Assembly: GCA_963681505.1 (NCBI GenBank)
Contig: OY811976.1
Coordinates: 10,129,845 to 10,193,844 of the forward strand
From: Eunapius fragilis
Lineage: Eukaryota; Porifera; Demospongiae; Spongillida; Spongillidae
DNA: 64,000 nt
Direction: 5' to 3'
This document shows positions 56,301 through 64,000 of this stretch, piece after piece. Every line of letters begins with the position of its first letter. Positions within the stretch are counted from its first letter, which is position 1. A program made the position numbers and the translations under genes. Below the pieces are notes generated by a model. The model was not told the origin of the DNA, did not search any database, and was given only the letters and a program-made list of their open reading frames with translations.

Positions 56301-56365
56301 AACTCCCCCCACTTCCAGAGAGCAGTACTGAAGAACAAGAGGACAACCAGATATCTGAACTATGA
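51605..56365 (+). CDS. BBS9: BBS9 (PTHB1), BBSome subunit (about 20 exons)
   Basis: BBS9 is the organising subunit of the BBSome, which moves membrane proteins in and out of cilia. MSLFKTRSWWSTTAGYEEFH at 51605 matches the BBS9 N-terminus. The propeller follows: LVVGSYQGLLRIYNPQDGG (51780), RTSCNMIWGPFGGAKGKDLI and CVQSMDGLLSFFHHENYIFA (to about 52320), FQALFVAANALGVPDP (52404), FAVNLGEHCVDLAV (52810), ERTLFCFKESGVLRFAKKLD (53362), HLSCGYLGTDPTLFVA and SSRELNYD (53851-53972). The gamma-adaptin-like and platform regions run 54115-55341 (ITVDTNCPSVNLSDLFPEL). The C-terminal helices include IQKRLLTRFKDKTPVGLAHL (55400-55553) and KLKRNVALLCDRLGKGGRL (about 56130). Stop TGA is at 56363. A 54-bp intron (53474-53527) is needed to keep the frame. 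Its presence implies a ciliated organism. A broken copy lies at 8.8-10.5 kb. Confidence 0.95.
52566..52806. repeat. 15-bp CT minisatellite in BBS9 intron
   Basis: About 15 near-perfect copies of CTCCCTCCTCCTCCT abut the acceptor CCTCAG of the exon at 52807. The same place in the pseudogene (9205-9235) holds only about 30 bp of related sequence. Confidence 0.95.
52999..53332. repeat. (CATA)n microsatellite in BBS9 intron
   Basis: About 330 bp of CATA/CACA/CGTA tetranucleotides, between exons ending about 52893 and starting 53362. Confidence 0.95.
53978..54085. repeat. GA-rich tandem repeat in BBS9 intron
   Basis: Five to six copies of GGAGTGAGGAAGGGATGGGG, right after the donor at 53973. Confidence 0.85.
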
Positions 56366-56371
56366 TATCAT

Positions 56372-56423
<52 letters not shown>

Positions 56424-56540
56424 CACACACACATTGTTAAAGTTGAAGTTTGAATAGGATCATGTATTCATTATGTTTAAAAGTGCATTTACACCAATCA
56501 GAAAAGTGGGCGTATCTACTTATTGTGTAACGTTCGCGAT
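56366..56540. promoter_or_regulatory. BBS9-villin intergenic gap with (CA)n
   Basis: A CA run (56374-56431) and about 100 bp of plain sequence separate two same-strand genes. No polyadenylation or promoter motif can be assigned with confidence. Confidence 0.4.
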
Positions 56541-59500
56541 ATGGCAGCACCCATCACTGTAGACCCTGTGTTCAAAACCGCGGGCAAGAAGCCTGGTTTG
56601 GAGATATGGCATATCGAGGTAAAAGTTCGTGTGAACTCTGCCAGCAGAAAACACTTAAATTGCGTTCTACAGAAAATGAAGGTGAAGCCTTTGGAAGCTA
56701 GGCTGTATGGAAAGTTCAACATAGGCGACGCCTACATCGTTCTGAACGTAAGCTGGTCACACATTGCTCAATGGGCGGGGCGTCATAGGGGAGATATGTT
56801 TTTGCATGAAGCCGAGTATACCTGCGAGTGAAGCTATCAGCAGAAACTATAAGTCCTACTATCCGTATTTCGTTATAGACACAAAAGGATATGAAATTTA
56901 ACATTCACTTTTGGTTGGGGAAAAATGTCGCCCTGGACGAAGGGGGAGTGGCTGCATATAAATGTGTCGAGTTGGACCACTCTCTCGGCGGGTCGGCGGT
57001 GCAGTACAGAGAGGTGCAGGAACATGAGTCGAAGCAGTTCCTTTCCTACTTCATTACGGGCGTTACGTGAGTGCGTGACGAAACAATGGGCGTATTTTTT
57101 TAATTTCTTTATGGCTTTGCAGGTACGTGGAGCAGGAATCAAGCAGTGGAATGAAGCATGTAGAAAAAGACGTTTACAACCCGCGTCTATTTCACGTGAA
57201 GGGGCGGAGAAACATTCGTGTGGTCCCCGTAAGTGTCCGGAGAGGGGCGGACAAATATGAAAAAAAAAATAGAAATACCCGCCCCCTCATTCGGTAGGCG
57301 TGTACTAAACTTTTCGTTTTTAATTTCAGACAAAGCTCTCATGGTTTTCAATGAACAGTGGTGACGTGTTCATCATTGACTTCGGACTTACCATTTACGT
57401 TTGGAATGGCTCGGGTTCCACCCACGTGGAGAAGATGAAAGCGTTAGATGCCGCCATGAGACTCAGGGATGAAGAGAGGGGAGGGGCTAAGATCGAGATC
57501 ATTGGTAAGTAGTTGCTGTCTCAGCCACGTGCTGCTATCCATCATTGCACCATACAGAGGAGAAGTCTATGCCTGCTGATTTTATTAAGCAGATGAATGC
57601 AACTGCAGAGGGTACTCCCAGAGACATTCAGAAGGAGGTGGATGACCTCACCTATGAGAAGAAGGCCAAGGAGCTGGTGAAGCTATACAAGGTTACGGAT
57701 GTGTCAGGAGATGTGCAGATTGATGAGGTGGGGTCATACCCACTGAAACGTGAACTATTAAACAGCAAGGTACAATGAAAGACGAACCTCAATTGGAAAG
57801 ACTAACTTCCCTCCCTTCCTCCCTCCCTCCTCCCTCCTCCATCCCTCCCTCCTCCCTCCCTCCTCCATCCCTCCCTCCCTCCTCCCTCCCTCCTCCATCC
57901 CTCCCTCCCTCCTCCCTCCCTCCTCTCTCCTCCCTCCTCCCTCCCTCCTCCCTCCCTCCTCCCTCCCTCCTCCCTCCCTCCCTCCCTCCTCCCTCCCTCC
58001 TCCCTCCCTCCCTCTATCCTCCCCACCACAGAGCAGCTATGTTGTTGACACAGGGTCCACTGCTATATATGTATGGCTTGGAAAGGGCTCCTCCCATCAG
58101 GAACGGAAAGCAGCCTTCAAAACAGCACTGGTACATAACTGTATCAATTAGTATTCAGTGTCCTTACAAACCTCTGTCACAGGACTTCATACAGACCAAA
58201 GGTTACCCTAGCTGGACCATAGTGACATCTGTGCTAGAGGGAGCTGAACACTTCACCTTCAAACAGAATTTCAGTGATTGGGTAAACAAGGAAGAGGTAC
58301 CAGCTCCAGTTGTTGCTAAGCCCAGGAATTCTATTGGCAGCAGTAAGTGTGTAATGTAAGGGTAGCTGGTCATGTGACATAAGGGTGTACAGTGTGTAGC
58401 TGGTCATGTGACATATGGGTGTACCGTGTGTAGCTGGTCATGTGACATAAGGGTGCATGTTATTAGGTCTTCCTACAAAGTTTGATGTGTCAAGAATCCT
58501 TCAGAGAGGGACCAGGGAGTCACAGAAGTTAGTCGATGGAGGAACAGGAAAGGTTGAAATTTGGTTTGCTGAGAAGTCTGAGATGGTTCCAGTGGACCCA
58601 CAGATGTATGGCCACTTCTTTGCTGAAGACACCTACGTCATCCATTACACATACAACACTGACACTGAGCGACACATCATTTACTTCTGGCTGGGACAGG
58701 TCTGTTACATGTCTGTTACGTGTCTGTAAAGATTTGTTGGTGATGTTTAACTCCTCCCCAGACTTCTTCTCCTGCTGCAAAGGCCGCTGCAGCTTTGCAC
58801 ACAGTTGACCTGAACAAGAAACTGAAAGGAGCAGCAGTGTTGATACGGGTTGTGCAAAATAAGGAGCCAGACCACTTCATGCTCATCTTCAAGGGAAAGA
58901 TGATCATCCACTCCAAGGGTAGTGCTGCTGGCCACAAGGGAAGGCTTGGAAAGAAAACGTATGAAGCAGACAGCATTAGTTTATTCCAAGTTCATGGTAC
59001 AAATGACTACAACCTGAGAGCCATTCAGGTTCCTGAAAAGGCTTCTTCCCTTAACTCCAATGACTGCTATGTGTTGGAGTGCCAGTCACAAACATTCATC
59101 TGGTATGGCAAGGTGAGATTGTGACATCATCATTGCAGTCATGTGACCTGGTGACCCCCTGTTCAGGTGTGCAGTGGAGATGCTAGGCTCATGGCTAACT
59201 ATGTGTCAACAGCCGTGTCCCCAGGACGTGAAACCATCAATCTGCATGAAGGGCAGGAGCCTTCAAATTTCTGGAAGGCTCTTGGAGGGAAGTCTGAATA
59301 CCCAACGACACCACTGGGTGTGTCCAACGTGCCAGCCCATCCTGCTCGCTTGTTCCAGTGCTCCAGTGCAAGTGGCAAGTTCATTGTGGAAGAGATATTT
59401 GACTTCAGCCAAGAAGTATGTGAGGCATGACCTATAATTTAGGCAATTAAAGTTGACGCTTTTTTAACCCTTCGTAGGACCTCATCTCTGATGATGTAAT

Positions 59501-60160
59501 GATTCTCGACACCTACGACCAAGTGTTTGTTTGGATTGGAAAAGATTCTCTTCAGAGCGAGCAAAGAGATGCTCTGGAGGTAGCAGTCAAGTACATAGAG
59601 AGAGACCCTTCAGGCAGACAGCTGGACTCCACACTTCTGCTTCAAGTACAGCAAGGATTTGAACCCTCAACATTCACCTGCCATTTCTTTGGTTGGAACT
59701 CTGATCTGTGGTCAACCATTCCCAGCTATGCTGACTACACTAAGCTTGTCAACAGTGGAGTCACTAGTGGACAGAGTGTAAGCAACAATTTATAGTTAAC
59801 CCTTTCTTTCCCACCTCTCTCCCCGACTGCATTGGAGCTACAAATATGACCTCCTCCCCCTCCCCCCCCCTCCCCCCCCCCCTCCACCTACATTAGGAGC
59901 TGAACAAATATGATAAGAATACTAAGTACAAATATGATGACCTCAAAGGAGGGAAAGTCCCTTCAGGTGTTGACCCTACTGTCAAAGAGGTGGGACATTT
60001 GTGTACAAGATAGACTATTACTTAATCACACCACATGCTTTGCCAGTACCATCTCAATGAAGCAGATTTCAAGAGTACGTTTGGCATCACCATTCATGAG
60101 TACCGAGCTTTGCCTAAGTGGAAACAGAACAACTTGAAGAGGAAGCTAGACTTGTACTGA
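56541..60160 (+). CDS. Villin-like actin-binding protein (gelsolin repeats plus headpiece)
   Basis: Villins cap, sever and bundle actin filaments under calcium control. Exons begin at 56541 ([26 protein letters not shown]) and 56674 ([19 protein letters not shown]). The G1 core follows at about 56888-57067 ([39 protein letters not shown]). Further gelsolin repeats include [14 protein letters not shown] (57331-57504), [20 protein letters not shown] (58032), [20 protein letters not shown] (58468-58699), [18 protein letters not shown] (58762-59113) and [18 protein letters not shown] (59478-59780). The last exon, 60046-60160, is a villin headpiece: [20 protein letters not shown], then [17 protein letters not shown]. 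Its Phe core and C-terminal Lys cluster are present. Six repeats plus a headpiece place it with villin/advillin and not gelsolin. The villin/advillin split is vertebrate, so no symbol is given. Confidence 0.93.
57805..58020. repeat. CCTCCCTC simple repeat in villin intron
   Basis: About 215 bp of CCTCCCTC/CCTCCATC units between the exons ending 57769 and starting 58032. Confidence 0.95.
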
Positions 60161-60303
60161 ACAGGCTGGGGGGTAGAGACTTGTACTGAACAGGCTAGGG
60201 AGTAGAGACAGCACAAACTTTAGCACAGCTCTGCTCTCTTGTGTTTGTTCATTGTGTGCTGTTTTAGCTAAAGCTGCTTACAAAAATAGCCAAATGAAAT
60301 AGG
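60161..60303. other. Convergent intergenic gap villin/TRAK
   Basis: The 3' ends of villin (+) and TRAK (-) are about 143 bp apart. GACTTGTACTGAACAGGCT, containing the villin stop codon, is repeated once (60150 and 60179). Confidence 0.6.
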
Positions 60304-63300
60304 TTACATTACATCTGTGACAGAACTGAAGGATGCATGCATTAAGCCAGAGTCATTTGTACTGCACACTTCAATAGAGCTGTTGACAGCACCAGTCCTC
60401 AGCCAGTGGTGAGTTATGGAGGAAGCCATCTTGGGAGTTGCCGATGGTGGTACAACAGTGTGCGATGATGTCATCAGATCAGAAGCTTCCAAACTGCTCA
60501 GATCAGCAAACCCAACACTGCCATGCTTCTGTCCTGATGACGGGACATGGCTGGGTGTAGGGGCATCTGGTGATGAGCTGTTGTCAATGATTCCTGCCAC
60601 AGACCAGCCCTTCACGTGAACCCCTGGGGGCGAGGCAGCAGAGAAATAAGCCTTAGCCCCGCCCAGCTGAGGGGAGGCCAGTAGCTTCCATCTGAGAAGG
60701 GTCACAGAGCCTTCCAATGGCTTCACTATCTGAAGCTTCTCTGGAGAGAAGTAGGAATGGGCGTGGTGACCGCCCTGCATGGACTGGGCACTGCCTTTTG
60801 ATGGGACTGGGGAGGAGGAGTTCTTAGGAGTAAAAGATTTCTGATATTTGCCATTTGAAAATTTGCCACGAGAAAGTGGGGAAAACCCCTTAGCAGAAGG
60901 GGTCATGAGCCCTGTGTTGTTTTCAACAAGGGAAGGGAGGTCTAGCTCTGACGTTCCTTTGCAGTCCTGGGGACCAGAGGGCACATCCACCTTATCACCT
61001 TGCCCCTGTTCATGCTTCAGACGCTCGCGACGTTTAGCAGTTGCCATAGTAGCAGCTCGCACAGTTTCCATGACGACCATAGTGCGTTGCTGAGCATAAT
61101 GATTGGGAGACCTGCACAGATCAGGGTGGGGAGGGGAGGGGAGGGGAGGGGAGGGGGAGGGGAGGGGGAGGGGAGGGGAGGGGAGGGGAAGGGGGGGGAG
61201 GGAGGGGGAGGGGAGGGGGAGGGGAGGGGGAGGGGGAGGGGAGGGGGAGGGGGAGGGGAGGGGGAGGGGGAGGGGAGGGGGAGGGGAGGGGTGTATGGAC
61301 TGGGAGGAGGGGGGAGGAGGCACATGCTCTCACCTTGGTCTCTCTGATAGCATGCTAGCCGCAACGATTTCCTTCCTCAATGCCTCTTCAATCTCATGCA
61401 CAATGGACTCATGCTGTGGGTACCAAATGGTGAGATTTTTGGTCACAAAGCCTTTAGTTACCTCAACAGCTCCAAGGAATGACTCTGATCCTTCAGCCGA
61501 CTCTGAAGGTGCACTTTTAGAAAGAACTGAGGTCAAAAGGAGAGACTTAGACCAAATGCCTTGCATACCTCCTGTAGCCGGACATCTCCTTCAGACTTTG
61601 AATTTCAGAGTGCTTCTCCTGCAGTAAGGCTACACACTGTTCATACCTCTGCTGGAGGTCATCCATATCGCAGGTGGCTGAGCTGTGCGTGGCTTCAAGC
61701 ACCGTCAGCTTTTCCTTCAAATCCTCATTCTCAGAAAGAAGCTGGTCACATACTATTAGCATAAAGTACACCAAAGGAGACAGACTGCTCACCTCATCCA
61801 ACTTTGCCTGGTCCTGATGTCGCTGAAGAGAACGTTCATCTAACTGAAGATGAAGACGGTGGTTTTCAGCAGACCTTCCTTCTACTTCATGTCTGAGTTC
61901 ACCTAAGTTTTGCTTGGTAATAGCTAAGGAGATTGAAAGAAGGGGAGGGTAGAGTAAGAGGGGAAGGGAGGGAGGGGGAGGGAGGGAGGGAGAGGGAGGG
62001 AGAGAAGTGTAAGCAATGAGGAGAAAGGTAAGAAGGAAGGCTGCTGAACACACCTAATTGTTCCAGACACAGTTGAAGCAAATCTTTCTCCTTCAGTTCT
62101 ATGTCTTGCGTCTCTTTTCTCAACTTCTCTGTCTATAATGGCAACAACATTTACCATACTCTCAAGGGTATTAAACTCACTTCCATATGGAGCAGTTCAT
62201 TTGATTCTCTGAGTTGATGACACTCCTCTGCCAGCTCCTTCACCCAGCCTGGCTCACTGCACAAGTGTGTAATTATGGCCCAACATAGACAAACCCTTAC
62301 CCCTCTCCATCCCTTACCCCTCTCCATCCCTTACCCCTCTCCATCCCTTACCCCTCTCCATCCCTTACCCCTCTCCATCCCTTACCCCTCTCCATCCCTT
62401 ACCCCTCTCCATCCCTTACCCCTCTCCATCCCTTACCCCTCTCCATCCCTTACCCCTCTCCATCCCTTACCCCTCTCCATCCCCTGCTCTTAGCTGGTTC
62501 TCTCGTTCATTGACATCTTCTAGATACAGCTGCACTAAGGCTTCCTTCTTAACCAGGTCATGCTTGAGTTGAGCTATCTGTGAACATGAAATAGTAATAC
62601 TAAGGCCTTCTGTCCCCCCAGTAAGGCCTTCTGTCCCCCCAGTAAGGTCTTCTGTCCCCCCAGTAAGGCCTTCTGCCCTCCCAGTAAGGCCTTCTGTCCC
62701 CCCAGTAAGGCCTTCTGTCCCCCCAGTAAGGCCTCCTGTCCCCCCAGTAAGGCCTTCTGCCCTCCCAGTAAGGCCTTCTGTCCCCCCAGTAAGGCCTTCT
62801 GTTCCCACAGTAAGACCTTCGGTCCCTCCTGTCCCCCCAGTAAGGCTTTTGGTCCCTCCTGTATCCCCGGTAAGACCTTAGGTCCCTCCTGTCCCCCCAG
62901 TAAGGCCTCCTGTCCCCCCAGTAAGGCCTTCTGTTCCCCCAGTAAGACCTTAGGTCCCTCCTGTCCCCCCAGTAAGGCCTCCTGTCCCCCCAGTAAGGCC
63001 TTCTGTTCCCCCAGTAAGACCTTAGGTCCCTCCTGTCCCCCCAGTAAGGCCTCCTGTCCCCCCAGTAAGGCCTTCTGTTCCCCCAGTAAGACCTTCAGTC
63101 CCTCCTGTCCCCCCAGTAAGGCCTCCTGTCCCCCCAGTAAGGCCTCCTGTTCCCCCAGTAAGGCCTTCTGTTCCCCCAGTAAGACCTTCGGTTTCTCCTA
63201 TCCCCCCAGTAAGACCTTCGGTCCCTCCTGTTCCCCCAGTAAGGCCTCTTGTCCCCCAGTAAGGCCTCCTGCACCCCCCCCCCCCCCCCCCCAGGAAGGC

Positions 63301-63924
63301 CTCCTGTCCTCACCTGATGCTCATGCCTCTGCCTAACGTCCACTGCTGCACTCAGGTCGGCCTCCAACATCTCATTCCGCTGTAGCAATGCTTGTCCCAG
63401 CCGTGCGGCTAGGTCGAGGTTCCTCTCTCTCTGGTGGTGGCAGGATGATAGGGGTTAAAGGTATGGCTCCTCCCACCCTCGCCTCCTCACCTCCTGTAAC
63501 ATCTGGTACAGCGTGTCGTAATCAGGCATCACGTGCATAGCTGCGACTGACGTTATGTGTCCTAACGAAGCAAGTAAACCATCAGACATGCAAACTACTG
63601 CAATGCCGATACAGACACGAAGGATAGATATTAGAACGTACTAAGAGACGTGAGAGATTCCTTTGGATCAACGTCATTCTGAAGACTACGGGGCAAGTGC
63701 ACGTTGACAGTACCATTCTGCTCGGTCCCAAAAGACACGAGTGACCCGTCAACGACAGGTGGGGTCTGGGGCGGAATGGATCCGGAGTCTTCTTGTGAAA
63801 GTCCTGGCTGTGAATCACATCCACGCTCACAATTGGCACACAACTCCGCCCACCACATCACCTCCTCCCCTCCTACGCCCGCCATACACGCTGGCGATAG
63901 CTTTATTGACGTAAGCAGATCCAA
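60304..63924 (-). CDS. TRAK/Milton kinesin-mitochondria adaptor
   Basis: TRAK/Milton links kinesin-1 and dynein to mitochondria through Miro. The start is at 63924 (MDLLTSIKLSPACMAG). Coiled-coil exons of the HAP1-N type follow: PDYDTLYQMLQE (near 63500), ERNLDLAARLGQALLQRNEM (63330-63430), IAQLKHDLVKKEALVQLYLE (about 62490-62580), KELAEECHQLRESNELLHME (62180-62260), LRHEVEGRSAENHRLHLQLD (61800-61920) and LQQRYEQCVALLQEKHSEIQ (61575-61760). Then come HESIVHEIEEALRKEIVA (61334-61530) and, in the last exon (60304-61111), NHYAQQRTMVVMETVRAATM. The diagnostic TRAK motif FSPEKLQIVKPLEGSVTLL is at 60705-60762, followed by GVHVKGW. All parts occur in TRAK order. Exon borders are approximate. Invertebrates normally have one gene, so the TRAK1/TRAK2 split does not apply. 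Confidence 0.88.
61122..61295. repeat. GGGGA simple repeat in TRAK intron
   Basis: GGGGAGG/GGGGGAGG runs over about 170 bp, ending close to the acceptor of the last TRAK exon (minus strand). Confidence 0.95.
61935..62010. repeat. GGGA-rich tract in TRAK intron
   Basis: A short purine tract (GGGAGGGAGGGAGA) between TRAK exons. Confidence 0.85.
62293..62485. repeat. 17-bp minisatellite in TRAK intron
   Basis: Eleven near-identical copies of CCTTACCCCTCTCCATC, one of the least diverged arrays in the window. Confidence 0.95.
62608..63295. repeat. ~22-bp minisatellite in TRAK intron
   Basis: About 30 copies of CCCCCAGTAAGGCCTTCTGT and relatives, with higher-order units ending GACCTTAGGTCCCTCCTGT. 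The 3' side has a C18 run (63272-63290). There are no spacers. Confidence 0.95.
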
Positions 63925-64000
63925 GACCCGATCCTGCCGCCTGTCACAACCTTCCTCCTCTCCGTCCTCAAAACGCGACCAATTATCGTAACATTTTTTT

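Noticed and set aside
57802..58029. Gly/Arg/Glu and Pro/Ser/Leu-rich frames
   Set aside because: Simple repeat within a villin intron.
61017..61364. Pro/Ser-rich N-terminal extension before the last TRAK exon
   Set aside because: It translates the GGGGA repeat of the intron; a good acceptor lies at 61112 and the conserved part starts after it.
62608..63295. Regular ~22-bp repeats that could suggest a CRISPR array
   Set aside because: Units are contiguous with no unique spacers, the host is eukaryotic, and the array lies in an intron.

Overview
This is a eukaryotic, metazoan nuclear window. The genes are split by many spliceosomal introns, some very short (about 54 bp in BBS9). The recognisable proteins are animal families: TRIM-NHL, ANKIB1, BBS9, villin with a headpiece, and TRAK/Milton. 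Gene spacing is tight, and retroelement debris, foldback elements and G/C-rich intronic minisatellites are abundant. An early-branching animal such as a sponge fits best. That is an inference from style and content; no ribosomal or mitochondrial marker is present.

Layout. At 1.2-2.8 kb (minus strand) lies the coiled-coil, filamin and NHL part of a TRIM-NHL gene. It has one apparent frameshift, and no RING or B-box was found. Its 5' side is followed by a 1.8 kb foldback element (3.0-4.8 kb). Minus-strand exons at 5.3-8.3 kb include an SH3 core. At 8.8-10.5 kb there is an inverted, rearranged, decayed copy of the ANKIB1 3' end plus the BBS9 5' half, whose full-length counterparts sit about 42 kb away. 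A MITE has inserted into it. The stretch 12.3-15.6 kb holds BEL/Pao remnants and then a broken non-LTR-type retroelement with an apparent restriction-like endonuclease. Its 3' end is tandemly duplicated together with coiled-coil exons (15.3-17.2 kb).

The accessory region (15-37 kb) is a mosaic of repeated short modules. These are four hydrophobic leader exons ending at the same splice donor, at least six copies of a two-finger C2H2 exon, three copies of a coiled-coil exon segment, and pieces of Ty3/gypsy and hAT elements. In three zinc-finger copies a 209-bp LTR-like sequence (one copy truncated) sits at the splice donor and supplies a new stop codon. This is the most unusual part of the window. 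Whether it is a young exon-shuffling gene family or captured fragments inside a mobile element cannot be decided from sequence alone.

From 43.2 kb to the end lies a dense block of conserved genes. ANKIB1 (RBR ubiquitin ligase, +), BBS9 (BBSome subunit, +) and villin (actin regulator, +) are followed by a convergent TRAK/Milton adaptor (-). Intergenic gaps are only about 100-180 bp. Several introns carry large minisatellites. The four genes act in ubiquitylation, ciliary cargo transport, actin bundling/severing and mitochondrial motor attachment; no joint pathway is implied.
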